Below, piece after piece: positions 45,864 through 55,207 of a DNA stretch of 64,000 nucleotides (position 1 is its first letter; the number at the start of each line of letters is the position of its first letter). This stretch comes from Bacteroidaceae bacterium. GTDB taxonomy: Bacteria > Bacteroidota > Bacteroidia > Bacteroidales > Bacteroidaceae. The stretch is taken from positions 62,001 through 126,000 of the forward strand of contig JAFWPH010000012.1 in the NCBI GenBank assembly GCA_017509605.1. Direction: 5' to 3'. The notes beneath the pieces are model-generated. The model did not search any database and was not told where the DNA came from. It saw only the letters and a list, made by a program, of their open reading frames with translations. A program made the translations under genes and the position numbers.

Positions 45864-46007
45864 TTCTAAATCGGTTTTTATTGTTCGTATAAATACAGAC
45901 ATTTTCTCGCCTCAGCATAAAAACAAGTTCTTCTGCATTCGGCTTAACGAAAACGTTGGTTTTTCCTGATTTTAGGATGATGGAATCCTCCTATTGCTGA
46001 TTTTCTG

Positions 46008-46015
46008 CAAATATA
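46008..46015 (-). promoter_or_regulatory. -7 element (TATATTTG) for the kdu operon
   Basis: Minus-strand TATATTTG fits TAnnTTTG, about 145 bases before kduI; no good -33 box. Confidence 0.35.
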
Positions 46016-46150
46016 GCGTTTTTTTATGGAAAAAGCGAATATCAAAGTTTATTTTCTTTTTGGGGAAGAATACTATCCCACATTACAGTATGACTGTAAC
46101 CTTTTTGACGACAATACCACGGTACCGATAGTTACCATCTCTTGCCACTC

Positions 46151-46186
46151 AAAAAGCCTCCCTTAACAATCGTTGCAGGAGGCTTT
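46151..46186 (-). terminator. Intrinsic terminator after the YD-repeat protein gene
   Basis: AAAGCCTCC (46153-46161) and GGAGGCTTT (46178-46186) with a 16-base loop; the minus strand continues with TTTTTG. Confidence 0.7.
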
Positions 46187-46211
46187 ATCTTTTGGTAAAT
46201 GGGTGGAAACA

Positions 46212-46724
46212 CTACTCGTAGTACTCGATGGTGCGGGTCTGCTCGATTTCCTGACCCATCATACTGGTCTTGCGGCTAATCCAGTTGCCATGGTCATCGT
46301 ATTTGACGTCCTTGTACTCAGCGTTCATCTGCTGGCCGCCCATGTCCATGGTCTGACCAGTCACATTACCGTTCTCATCATAGATGGGTGAAATGACGAG
46401 GGCCTGGCCCATCATGTCCATGCTCTGGCTCTTCACTCTTCCGTTCTCCCATTTGATGGTAGCGGTCACTTGCTGCCCCATGGCTTCCACTGTCATCTTC
46501 TGGAGATAACCATTCTCGTCATACACCACATTGGTCACGCCTTCTCTTTGCATCTTGCCTTCCTTAGTGAAGTTGGTCACTTGCTGCTGACCCATCATTA
46601 CGGTTGTAGTGATTGACTTGACGGGACCCTTAGCCTCATTGGCTTCCACGTCGTGGAATTGTGTCTGTGCCTGCAGTGCGAATGGCGCCAACAGCAGGAC
46701 GAGCATCATCATTGCTTTTTTCAT
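46212..46724 (-). CDS. Small exported protein with YD-like repeats
   Basis: A 170-aa protein with signal peptide MKKAMMMLVLLLAPFALQAQ. The ATG at 46724 is chosen because the upstream extension lacks a signal sequence. The mature part has repeats of the form YDENGYLQKMTV, YDENGNVTGQTM, YDDHGNWISRKT, similar to single RHS/YD units, with a Met/Gln-rich composition (MMGQQ, MGGQQM). It is periplasmic or surface, with no enzyme motif. A consensus promoter lies upstream. Confidence 0.75.
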   Translation of the reverse strand: MKKAMMMLVLLLAPFALQAQTQFHDVEANEAKGPVKSITTTVMMGQQQVTNFTKEGKMQREGVTNVVYDENGYLQKMTVEAMGQQVTATIKWENGRVKSQSMDMMGQALVISPIYDENGNVTGQTMDMGGQQMNAEYKDVKYDDHGNWISRKTSMMGQEIEQTRTIEYYE

Positions 46725-46817
46725 TGTTTCTCGGTTTTTATAGGTTTTGGAATCAGTTTTTGAATCGGATGACAGGAAAATGTCCATATCAATTTCAATA
46801 TGAATACATTCAAGCCA

Positions 46818-46849
46818 CAAAGATAGAGTTTTTATTTGACAAACACAAA
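46818..46849 (-). promoter_or_regulatory. Consensus Bacteroidetes promoter of the YD-repeat protein gene
   Basis: On the minus strand TTTG (46846-46849), 20 bases, TATCTTTG (46818-46825); leader of about 90 nt. Confidence 0.65.
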
Positions 46850-46899
46850 GAAAGAGCGTCTTTTTTAAGATTTGTTGTGGCTATATGAATAATATTTCA

Positions 46900-46907
46900 T
46901 AATTTTG
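46900..46907 (+). promoter_or_regulatory. -7 element (TAATTTTG) for purN
   Basis: Fits TAnnTTTG, about 70 bases before the purN ATG; only a partial -33 match. Confidence 0.4.
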
Positions 46908-46978
46908 CATCCGAATTTGAATTTGCAGACCATGTTTTTGCATATACTGCACATATTTATACAGACAAGGTAAAAAGA

Positions 46979-47548
46979 ATGACTAATATCGCTATTTTCG
47001 CCTCTGGCACAGGCACCAACGCAGAGAACATCATCAGGTATTTCAAGGACTCCGACAAAGTACGAGTGGCTTTCGTGCTTGTCGATAACCCCACAGCTCA
47101 GGCACGCGAAAGGGCCAAGAACCTCGGCGTCCCCACCTTTATCCGCATGCGGCCGGAATTTAAGGAGCCCACACTTATCATGCCGTTGCTCGACTTATAC
47201 CAGATCGACCTCATCGTGCTGGCTGGATCGCTCATCTTCTTGCCAGAATACCTCACTTCGCGCTACGACCACCGCATCATCAACATCCATCCTTCCCTGC
47301 TGCCCAAGTATGGAGGAAAAGGGTTCTACGGACAGAAGGTGCATGAGGCGGCTTTGGCATCGGGCGACAAAGAGTCGGGCATCACCATCCACTACGTGAA
47401 CAACGAATACGACTCAGGCGACATCATCTTCAAGGCCACATGCCCCATCCTCCCCGACGACACACCTGACAGCCTCGCTGAACGTGTCCATGCGCTGGAA
47501 TACCAGCACTTCCCCCACGTCATCGAAGAGGTGGCGTTATCCATCTGA
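46979..47548 (+). CDS. purN: Phosphoribosylglycinamide formyltransferase
   Basis: PurN transfers the formyl group of 10-formyl-THF to GAR in purine synthesis. The 189-aa protein has the N-terminal FASGTGTNAENI loop and the catalytic block IINIHPSLLPKYGGKGFYG (His in HPSLLP) with VHEAALASGDKESGITIHYV and the catalytic Asp in YDSGDIIF. Standard length. It stands alone and is convergent with lgt across a shared terminator. Confidence 0.95.
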   Translation: MTNIAIFASGTGTNAENIIRYFKDSDKVRVAFVLVDNPTAQARERAKNLGVPTFIRMRPEFKEPTLIMPLLDLYQIDLIVLAGSLIFLPEYLTSRYDHRIINIHPSLLPKYGGKGFYGQKVHEAALASGDKESGITIHYVNNEYDSGDIIFKATCPILPDDTPDSLAERVHALEYQHFPHVIEEVALSI

Positions 47549-47600
47549 CGAAAAAAGACTATAGGATTTCCCTAAAGGCCAACGTTAGAAGCCCCCAAAT

Positions 47601-47635
47601 AAAAAATCCCACTCAATGTTGAGCGGGATTTTTTT
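47601..47635. terminator. Bidirectional terminator between purN and lgt
   Basis: AAAAAATCCC-A-CTCAA / TTGAG-C-GGGATTTTTT forms a long stem with A-runs and T-runs at both ends. The lgt stop codon lies inside it. Confidence 0.8.
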
Positions 47636-48527
47636 GTTCACCTATTTTCCTCAGCCATTTGCTGCCTATCATGCAATAGACACCCACGATGATGAAGGGG
47701 ATGCTCAGCAACTGACCCATGTCGAGCGGCAAGTTCTGCTCGAAATCCACCTGCACCTCCTTCAGGAACTCAATGAAGAACCGGAAGGTGAAGATGGTGG
47801 TCAGGCAGTAGCCAAAGAAGAAGCCCGTCCCTACCCTACCACGCATCTTCCTGTAGAGGATGAAACCCACGATGAAGATGACGAGATAGGCTATGGCCTC
47901 GTAAAGCTGTGAGGGATGGCGCGGGCCCAGCTGTCCGTTGACAAGCCCGTCGTTGGTATGGAAGATGAAGCCCCAGGGCATGTCTGTCGGACTACCGATG
48001 ATCTCGGAGTTCATCAAGTTGCCCAAGCGGATGCAACAGGCGGTGATGGGTGTGGCGATGGCTATATTGTCGAGCACGCGCAACACGTTCACCTTATATT
48101 TCCTCACGTAGAGCAAAAGAGCGATGAACAGTCCGATGGTGCCGCCATGACTGGCCAGACCTTGATAACCATGATATACCCATTTTTCGGCGCCAAGAGC
48201 AGGACTGTACTCTTTCTTGAATGGTATGAACATCTCTACGAAATGCGTGCCGCTACTGAGGAAATACCCGGGTTCATAGAATAGGCAATGCCCCAGACGG
48301 GCACCTATGATGATGCCGAAGAAACAATAGAAGAAGAGTGGCTCGAACTTCGAGTCGTCAATCTTCTGTTCTTTGTACAGCCGCGCCACAATCACGATGG
48401 CGAGGGCAAGGCCAAGAATCCAGAACGTGGAGTACCACAACACGGATATCGACCCGATATGGAAGATCTCCTTATTCGGCTGCCAGTCAATAAACAAAGG
48501 ACTGAGGATGGTGGATAGGTGTGTCAT
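47613..48527 (-). CDS. lgt: Prolipoprotein diacylglyceryl transferase
   Basis: Lgt adds diacylglycerol to the lipobox cysteine of lipoproteins in the inner membrane. The 304-aa protein has about seven membrane helices and the Lgt signature around GNLMNSEIIGSPTDMPWG, plus YHGYQGLASHGGTIG and RHPSQLYEA. It serves the several lipoproteins encoded in this window. The 3' end runs into the terminator stem. Confidence 0.95.
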   Translation of the reverse strand: MTHLSTILSPLFIDWQPNKEIFHIGSISVLWYSTFWILGLALAIVIVARLYKEQKIDDSKFEPLFFYCFFGIIIGARLGHCLFYEPGYFLSSGTHFVEMFIPFKKEYSPALGAEKWVYHGYQGLASHGGTIGLFIALLLYVRKYKVNVLRVLDNIAIATPITACCIRLGNLMNSEIIGSPTDMPWGFIFHTNDGLVNGQLGPRHPSQLYEAIAYLVIFIVGFILYRKMRGRVGTGFFFGYCLTTIFTFRFFIEFLKEVQVDFEQNLPLDMGQLLSIPFIIVGVYCMIGSKWLRKIGEQKNPAQH

Positions 48528-48566
48528 TCTATAAAATTCTCAAAAGCGGGGTAAAAAGAAAATATC

Positions 48567-49670
48567 TTACACGTTGAAGCGGAAGTGCATGATGTCGCCG
48601 TCCTGCACTATGTAGTCCTTGCCTTCAACACCGAGTTTGCCAGCCTCGCGAACGGCGGACTCGCTGCCATACTTGATGTAGTCCTCGTACTTGATGACCT
48701 CGGCACGGATGAAGCCTTTCTCGAAATCGGTGTGGATCACGCCGGCGCACTGTGGTGCTTTCCAGCCCTTGCGGTAAGTCCAGGCCTTCACCTCCATCGG
48801 ACCAGCGGTGATAAAGGTCTCAAGGTTGAGCATACGGTAGGCAGCCTTTATCAGGCGGTTCACACCCGACTCCTCCAGACCCAACTCCTCCAAGAACATC
48901 TGACGGTCCTCGTAGGTGTCCAACTCAGCGATCTCGGCCTCAGTCTTGGCGGCCACCACCAGTATCTCGGCGTGCTCGTCCTTGGTGGCTTCACGAACGG
49001 CCTCCACGTAAGCGTTGCCGTCCTTGGCACTGGCATCATCCACGTTGCAGACATACAGCACGGGCTTGGTGGTCAGGAGAAAGAGGTTCTTGGCGAAGGC
49101 CTGTTCCTCCTTACTGTCGAACTCCACTGTGCGTGCAGACTTGCCTTGCTCCAATGCTTCCTTGTAGGCCATCAGCACACCGTACTCCATTTTGGCATCC
49201 TTATTACCACCCACCTCGGCAATCTTTTTCACTTTCACGATGCGCTGCTCCACAGACTCCAGGTCCTTCAACTGCAATTCGGTGTCAATAATCTCCTTGT
49301 CGCGAACAGGGTCGATGGTACCATCCACATGGGTCACGTTCTCGTCGTCAAAGCAACGGAGCACATGGATGATGGCGTCGGTCTGGCGGATGTTGCCGAG
49401 GAACTTGTTACCCAAGCCCTCACCTTTGCTCGCGCCTTTCACCAGTCCGGCGATGTCCACTATCTCCACTGTCGTGGGAACGATTCGGCCTGGATGAACC
49501 AGCTCCGCGAGTTTGGTGAGCCGCTCGTCGGGAACAGTGATGACACCCACATTGGGTTCTATGGTGCAAAAAGGAAAGTTTGCCGCCTGCGCCTTGGCGT
49601 TGGAGAGGCAGTTGAACAAAGTGGATTTACCCACATTGGGCAACCCCACAATACCGCATTGTAATGACAT
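48567..49670 (-). CDS. ychF: Redox-regulated ATPase YchF
   Basis: An Obg-family P-loop protein that prefers ATP and associates with ribosomes. Of 367 aa, it has G1 GLPNVGKST, the long coiled-coil insert (~130-200), the NxxE-type base-recognition motif (here CNVDDA), and the C-terminal TGS domain (~285-367) with FTAGPMEVKAWTYRKG-like sequence. Full length, no anomalies. Confidence 0.95.
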   Translation of the reverse strand: MSLQCGIVGLPNVGKSTLFNCLSNAKAQAANFPFCTIEPNVGVITVPDERLTKLAELVHPGRIVPTTVEIVDIAGLVKGASKGEGLGNKFLGNIRQTDAIIHVLRCFDDENVTHVDGTIDPVRDKEIIDTELQLKDLESVEQRIVKVKKIAEVGGNKDAKMEYGVLMAYKEALEQGKSARTVEFDSKEEQAFAKNLFLLTTKPVLYVCNVDDASAKDGNAYVEAVREATKDEHAEILVVAAKTEAEIAELDTYEDRQMFLEELGLEESGVNRLIKAAYRMLNLETFITAGPMEVKAWTYRKGWKAPQCAGVIHTDFEKGFIRAEVIKYEDYIKYGSESAVREAGKLGVEGKDYIVQDGDIMHFRFNV

Positions 49671-50007
49671 AATTTATTATTGATTTTGTTTGTTATTCGT
49701 AATTCTGCCGTGGGCATGTATCCAGTAATCAGCACGACACCACCACATCAACATGCAGGGATACGATGAATCACATCCCTACAAACTGCAAAATTAGCCA
49801 TTTTCTACGGATTATCCCCCTTTTTCCTCGAAAATAACTTACTCAACACTCGGAAGTACATTGTGAATGGACAATATCAGGTTCTTGTCCCATGGAACAG
49901 TTTGATTACTATAGTAGATGTTATCGTCATCAAAACACTTGAACAAGGTGTAGATTCCTCCTGCAAGTGCAAATCTACATCCAAAGGGCCCATTACAGGC
50001 CTTCTTC
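49671..50007. other. Intergenic region between ychF and polA
   Basis: No confident gene. A minus-strand -7 element TAATTTTG lies at 49789-49796 (about 113 nt before ychF). A minus-strand frame without ATG is open from within polA to 49839 and reads coding-like text (for example GGIYTLFKCFDDDNIYYSN); it may be a remnant. Confidence 0.4.
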
Positions 50008-52779
50008 TTAATGCGCCTCCAGCCAGTTGTCGCCCCAACCGCAGTCCACGATAAGGGGTACCTGCATTTGGTAGGCCGATTCCATCTCCTCACGAACGAT
50101 TTGTTCAAGGATTTCTTTCTCCTCGGGAACGACACTGAAGTTGAGTTCGTCGTGCACCTGCAAGATAAGCTTCGACCTCAGTCCTTCCTCTCGCATACGG
50201 CAATCGACACGAATCATGGCAATCTTGATGATGTCGGCAGCTGTACCCTGAATGGGCGCGTTGATGGCGACCCGTTCTGCATTGCCTCGTTCGCTTGCAT
50301 TGAGGCTGTTGATTTTCGAAAGCGGACAACGGCGACCAAAAACGGTTTCGGCATAGCCCTTCTCCCTACCCTGCTCTATTGACTTATCCATATATTCCTT
50401 CACCTTTGGATAAGTCTGGAAGTAATTGTCGATGAGTTCCCTGGCCTCTCCCCTACTCACCTCCATACGCTCGGCGAGTCCGAAAGTGGTGATTCCATAG
50501 ATGATGCCGAAGTTGGCTGTCTTGGCCTTGCGGCGCTGGTCTTTAGTGACCTCCTCAAGTGGAATCCTGTAGATCTTGGCAGCGGTGGCAGCGTGGATGT
50601 CCCTACCCTCCCGGAATGCCTCGATCATGTTCTCATCGCCACTCAAGTGTGCCATGATGCGCAGTTCTATCTGCGAGTAGTCGGCTGAGAGGAAGAGACA
50701 GCCATCGTCTGGGATGAAAGCCTTCCTCACCTCCTTGCCGATGTCCTCGCGCACGGGTATGTTCTGCAAGTTGGGGTCGCTCGATGAGAGTCGTCCTGTC
50801 GAAGTGACCGCCTGATTGTAAGACGTATGTATATAACCCGTCTTCTTGCTCACCAGCAGCGGCAAGGCATCTATATAGGTGGAAAGCAACTTCTTGTATC
50901 CTCGATAGTCGAGAATCTTGCCCACCACAGGATGCAGTTTCTTCAAAGGGATGAGCACTTCCTCCGAAGTGGCATACTGTCCCGTCTTGGTCTTCTTGGG
51001 TTTGGCGAGCAGGTGTAGTTTCTCGAACAGCAACTCCCCTACTTGCTTGGGCGACGAGACATTGAACTTCTTGTCGGCCAACTGATACACCTCCTCTTCA
51101 ATCTCCTGCATCCGATGACTGAAGTCCAAAGATGTTTCGCGGAGCGAATTCTCGTCGATGCGAACGCCATTGCGCTCCATCCTCACCAACACTGGCAGGA
51201 GCGGCATCTCTATCGTCTCAAAGAGTTCCATCAACCCCTCTTCACGCAACATCTTCTCGAAGACATTCTTGAGCTTGAGGGTCACATCGGCATCCTCGGC
51301 TGCATATTCATACACTTCTTCGGGTTTCAGGTCGCGCATGTTCTTCTGCTGTTTGCCAGAACCAATGAGCCGTTCGATGGGTATGGGGTCATAGCCGAGG
51401 TAGTTGCGTGCCATCTCGTCCATGTTGTGTTTCATCTCGGGGAAAAGCAGGTAGTGCGCCAACATCGTGTCGAACATCTTGCCACGGAGCTCTATGCCAT
51501 AGTTGAGCAACACCTCCATGTCGTATTTCAGGTTCTGACCAATTTTAACAATTTTTTTATTTTCATAGATTTCTCTAAATTTGCTCACAGTTTTTTGGGC
51601 TGCGTCAAATTCACGTGGAATGGGTACATAAAATGCCTCGTTTTCCTTCACGGAGAAGCTCAGTCCCACCAATTCTGCGTCGATGGTGTTCAAACTGGTC
51701 GTTTCTGTATCTAAACAGACAAAATCTGAAATCAAAAATTTTTGAACTAATTGACCTATTTCTTGCTCTGTCTCAACAAGTTTGTAATTATGATTAACAT
51801 CTTTTAACTCTTGAAACTGCGATTTTTCGGGATTGTCTGTCCCCTCGTTCGGAATATTGGCAAATAAATCGCCCGAAAAAAGGTCCAACTGACGAGGTTG
51901 CGGCTGAAAGTCTCCCAACACTCGTTTGAGCAACGAACGGAACTCCAGTTCTTCGAAAAGTCGTCGGACTTCCTCTCTGTTGATGTCTTTCTTCCTGAGC
52001 TCATCGAGATTCAGGGTCACTGGCACATCTGTTTTGATGGTGGCAAGGAATTTCGAGAACCTGATCTGCTCCGCATTTTCCTCGACTCTTACCTTGATTG
52101 CCCCTTTGAGTTCGTTCGTGTGCTCAAGCAGGTTCTCCACTGACCCAAACTGCTTGATGAGTTTCACAGCGGTTACCTCTCCCACATTGGGACACCCTGG
52201 GATGTTGTCGGAGCTGTCGCCCATGAGTCCGAGCAAGTCAATGACCTGAGTGGGACTGGTGATTCCATATTTCTCCATGATCGCCTTAGGACCCTTGATG
52301 GTGAAACCATGGCCGATATGGTTGGGGCTGTACATGAACACATTGTCCTTTACCAACTGACCATAGTCCTTATCGGGTGTCATCATATAGGTGATGACAT
52401 CGGTCTTGCTGGCCTGCTCAGCCAAAGTGCCGATAACATCATCTGCCTCAAATCCAGGAATCTCGAAAACTGGGATATTGTAAGCGTTCAGTATCTTCTT
52501 GATATATGGCACGCCAATCTCGATGCCTTCGGGTGTCTTCTCACGTTGCGCCTTGTATGCTGGATAGACTTCATGGCGGAATGTGCCTCCCTTGGGATCG
52601 AAAGCCACAGCTATGTACTCGGGCCTTTCTTCTCTTAACACTTCCTCAAGGGTGTTCACAAAACCAAGGATGGCTGTGGTATCGACTCCTTTTGAGTTGA
52701 TTCTCGGATTTTTTGATAATGCCCAGTACCCGCGGTAAATAAGCGCGTATGCGTCGAGTAGGAATAGTTTGCTTGCCAT
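50008..52779 (-). CDS. polA: DNA polymerase I
   Basis: A 923-aa PolA with all three domains: 5' nuclease (~1-300, GFEADDVIGTLA, LMGDSSDNIPG), a 3'-5' exonuclease that keeps its acidic residues (CLDTETTSLN, near 355), and the polymerase (~520-923) with DYSQIELRIMAHLS, the O-helix RRKAKTANFGIIYG and the palm motif QVHDELNF. It fills gaps and removes RNA primers. It is divergent from the polyprenyl synthase gene. Confidence 0.97.
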   Translation of the reverse strand: MASKLFLLDAYALIYRGYWALSKNPRINSKGVDTTAILGFVNTLEEVLREERPEYIAVAFDPKGGTFRHEVYPAYKAQREKTPEGIEIGVPYIKKILNAYNIPVFEIPGFEADDVIGTLAEQASKTDVITYMMTPDKDYGQLVKDNVFMYSPNHIGHGFTIKGPKAIMEKYGITSPTQVIDLLGLMGDSSDNIPGCPNVGEVTAVKLIKQFGSVENLLEHTNELKGAIKVRVEENAEQIRFSKFLATIKTDVPVTLNLDELRKKDINREEVRRLFEELEFRSLLKRVLGDFQPQPRQLDLFSGDLFANIPNEGTDNPEKSQFQELKDVNHNYKLVETEQEIGQLVQKFLISDFVCLDTETTSLNTIDAELVGLSFSVKENEAFYVPIPREFDAAQKTVSKFREIYENKKIVKIGQNLKYDMEVLLNYGIELRGKMFDTMLAHYLLFPEMKHNMDEMARNYLGYDPIPIERLIGSGKQQKNMRDLKPEEVYEYAAEDADVTLKLKNVFEKMLREEGLMELFETIEMPLLPVLVRMERNGVRIDENSLRETSLDFSHRMQEIEEEVYQLADKKFNVSSPKQVGELLFEKLHLLAKPKKTKTGQYATSEEVLIPLKKLHPVVGKILDYRGYKKLLSTYIDALPLLVSKKTGYIHTSYNQAVTSTGRLSSSDPNLQNIPVREDIGKEVRKAFIPDDGCLFLSADYSQIELRIMAHLSGDENMIEAFREGRDIHAATAAKIYRIPLEEVTKDQRRKAKTANFGIIYGITTFGLAERMEVSRGEARELIDNYFQTYPKVKEYMDKSIEQGREKGYAETVFGRRCPLSKINSLNASERGNAERVAINAPIQGTAADIIKIAMIRVDCRMREEGLRSKLILQVHDELNFSVVPEEKEILEQIVREEMESAYQMQVPLIVDCGWGDNWLEAH

Positions 52780-52901
52780 AGTTCTTGTTTTTTGTGTGTA
52801 AAGTTAGTAAAAAATACGCTTTTATGGATTGAAAAGACAAAAATCCACCAAAGAAATTCCAATTCTTCAGCACCTAAAAGTAATTATTTCCCTTTTTTAT
52901 A

Positions 52902-52909
52902 TACTTTTG
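52902..52909 (+). promoter_or_regulatory. -7 element (TACTTTTG) for the polyprenyl synthetase gene
   Basis: Fits TAnnTTTG, 29 bases before the ATG at 52939. This excludes the in-frame ATG far upstream at 52792. Confidence 0.5.
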
Positions 52910-52938
52910 TAACGATAAACACTATACATTGTTATATT

Positions 52939-53910
52939 ATGATGAGTATTTCGCAGGTTCGCAATGGTGTGATTGATGAACTGAACAGGTTTAACGAACT
53001 CTTTGAGTCGGTACTGTCGCATGATGATTTTCTTCTGAATGAGGTGTTGAAACTTATTGCTTCGAGGAAAGGCAAACAGATGCGTCCACTGTTGACGCTG
53101 CTCTGTGCCAAGGTCTTCGGAGATGTGAACCAACACACGCTCCTGTCGGCCGTCTCGCTGGAACTGATCCACACCGCAAGCCTCATACACGACGACGTGG
53201 TTGATGAAAGTGACGAACGACGCGGTCTATTGTCAGTACATAAGGCCTATTCCAATAAGGTGGCTGTGCTGTCGGGCGACTACCTGCTCGGAATAGCCTT
53301 GAAGAACGTCGCTCTCACAGGATCCATAGAGTTAATGGATCTTGTCTCCCTCACTTCACAACATCTGGCACAGGGTGAATTGTTGCAACTTGACATCAAC
53401 TCCAAAAACCTCAGTTACGAGTACTATATGGAGGTCATTAAGAACAAGACAGCAGAACTGTTTTCGGCGTGTGCCAAAGCTGGCGGGATGTCAGTGGGCT
53501 GCGACACCGCCACTCAGGAACAACTCAGCAGGGTAGGGGAGTACATCGGTATCTGTTTCCAAATCAAAGACGACATCTTCGACTACAACCCTAATTCCAA
53601 AATAGGCAAACCCACAGGCAACGACATGAAAGAGGGCAAGGTAACCTTACCCGCCCTCTATGCGTTGAAACAAGTGGAATCGAAAGACTACAATGACATC
53701 GCCCGTCTCATCCAACAGGGTGAGGCCACCAAACTGGACATTGAGAAAATGCGTGTGCTCACCTTAGAGCAAGGCGGTATCGAATACGCCTACTCAGTCA
53801 TCAAAGACTTTGCAGACAAGGCGCACCAATTGATCGACGCTTTCCCACAGTCGAAAGTTAAAGCATCACTTCACGACTACGTTGAATTTGTCTGTGAAAG
53901 AACTGTTTAA
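52939..53910 (+). CDS. Trans-polyprenyl diphosphate synthase
   Basis: A 324-aa all-helical prenyl elongase. It has both Asp-rich motifs: DDVVDESDERRG (first DDxxD, ~83) and KDDIFDY (second, ~213), plus the GKQMRP substrate loop. Known: such enzymes make the C30-C45 side chain of menaquinone, which Bacteroidales use for anaerobic respiration, or farnesyl/geranylgeranyl diphosphate; length and lack of a CaaX context favour the long-chain quinone type. The start is set by the promoter at 52902. Convergent with deoC, only 2 bp apart. Confidence 0.9.
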   Translation: MMSISQVRNGVIDELNRFNELFESVLSHDDFLLNEVLKLIASRKGKQMRPLLTLLCAKVFGDVNQHTLLSAVSLELIHTASLIHDDVVDESDERRGLLSVHKAYSNKVAVLSGDYLLGIALKNVALTGSIELMDLVSLTSQHLAQGELLQLDINSKNLSYEYYMEVIKNKTAELFSACAKAGGMSVGCDTATQEQLSRVGEYIGICFQIKDDIFDYNPNSKIGKPTGNDMKEGKVTLPALYALKQVESKDYNDIARLIQQGEATKLDIEKMRVLTLEQGGIEYAYSVIKDFADKAHQLIDAFPQSKVKASLHDYVEFVCERTV

Positions 53911-53912
53911 CG

Positions 53913-54797
53913 TCAGAAATATTTCTCGTCCTTGCCCGTGATGTCGTTGAGCAGCAGATTGGCAAGACTGCTTGTTCCAAGACGGAAAAGCCTGTTGTTC
54001 AACCATTTATCACCAAGAACTTGCTTGACAATCGTATAGTAGGTGAGGGCATCGTCCACCGTTTTCATACCACCTGCAGGTTTGAAACCAATCTGGATGC
54101 CTGTCTTGTCGTAGTATTCCTTTATCGCCTCGCACATCACGTATGCAGCCTCTGGCGTGGCTCCCACTGCAATCTTACCAGTGGAGGTCTTGATGTAGTC
54201 TGCGCCCGCATACATCGAAATCACAGCAGCTTTCTTGATGTTACTAAGTGTCTTCAAAGCCCCAGTCTCAAGTATCACTTTAAGCGGCTTAGTACCACAG
54301 ACCTCCTTCAGTTCCGACAACTCGTCGGCCACAGACTCATAGTCGCCAGCAAGGAACAATCCCACTGGCATCACAGTGTCGATCTCGGTTGCTCCCTCAT
54401 GGATGGCCATGGCAGTCTCCGCCACTTTCACCTCCTGGAAAGTCTGTGACGAAGGGAAGTTTCCACACACACAGGTGATATTGATATCCTCGTTCTCAAG
54501 ACTGTCGTGACAAATATTGGCGAAAATGGGATAGACGCAGATACTGGCCACATGACCCAGTTCACTATAGTCTGTATCAAACTGGTTGACTCGTTCCACC
54601 ATCTTGAGGATCTTATCCTCATTATCTGCCACATCGAGCGAAGTCAGTTCGATGCTATTGAAAAGGAAAGTCTTCACGGCCTTGGTGTTGTTTTCTTCCT
54701 TGTGGCGAGAGAGTAGGGTAGTGACCCTCTCCTTGATCTCGTTGTAATCGTAGTCAGTGTTATACTGACTGATGGCTTCTTGATATTTGCTTTGCAT
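53913..54797 (-). CDS. deoC: Deoxyribose-phosphate aldolase
   Basis: DeoC cleaves 2-deoxyribose-5-phosphate to glyceraldehyde-3-phosphate and acetaldehyde. The 294-aa TIM-barrel protein shows the Schiff-base lysine in ADYIKTSTGK, the second lysine in GFKPAGGMKT, and ATEIDTVMPVG. It is last in the dtd - MazG-like - deoC run, 36 bp after the pyrophosphohydrolase. Confidence 0.95.
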   Translation of the reverse strand: MQSKYQEAISQYNTDYDYNEIKERVTTLLSRHKEENNTKAVKTFLFNSIELTSLDVADNEDKILKMVERVNQFDTDYSELGHVASICVYPIFANICHDSLENEDINITCVCGNFPSSQTFQEVKVAETAMAIHEGATEIDTVMPVGLFLAGDYESVADELSELKEVCGTKPLKVILETGALKTLSNIKKAAVISMYAGADYIKTSTGKIAVGATPEAAYVMCEAIKEYYDKTGIQIGFKPAGGMKTVDDALTYYTIVKQVLGDKWLNNRLFRLGTSSLANLLLNDITGKDEKYF

Positions 54798-54833
54798 ATT
54801 ATTATAAAATTGACATTCAACTCATTTGTTTTA

Positions 54834-55181
54834 TTATTTTCCGGTAAGTTTTGGATTCTTATGATGGCGTTCGCTGTCGCGTTGGGTCTTTTTGTCGAAG
54901 TTCTTGACGAATTCATCTGAGAGATCAACACCCGTTTGGTTGGCCAAACAAATAAGCACCCACAGCACGTCGGCCATTTCCTCACCAAGGTTGTCCTTTT
55001 CACCGGACTTGAAACTCTGGTCTCCGAATTTACGAGCCATCACCCTTGCAAGTTCACCCACTTCTTCAGTCAAACAAGCCATATTGGTCAGTTCACTGAA
55101 ATAACGTACACCGTATTCGTGAATCCATTTGTCCACCATACTTTGGGCGTCTTGTATTGTAATATCGTGGTTGTTGTCCAT
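54834..55181 (-). CDS. MazG-like nucleotide pyrophosphohydrolase
   Basis: A 115-aa all-alpha NTP pyrophosphohydrolase. The metal-binding E-x-x-E...E-x-x-D pattern is visible as TEEVGELARVMAR and LGEEMADVLWVLICLAN. It probably removes non-canonical or excess (d)NTPs. It lies 26 bp after dtd and before deoC. Confidence 0.9.
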   Translation of the reverse strand: MDNNHDITIQDAQSMVDKWIHEYGVRYFSELTNMACLTEEVGELARVMARKFGDQSFKSGEKDNLGEEMADVLWVLICLANQTGVDLSDEFVKNFDKKTQRDSERHHKNPKLTGK

Positions 55182-55207
55182 TGTTGTCTATCTCTCTTAA
55201 GGTCCGT

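Noticed and set aside
52792-52938. Upstream extension of the polyprenyl synthase
   Set aside because: It overlaps its own promoter element and adds residues unlike the family's N-terminus.
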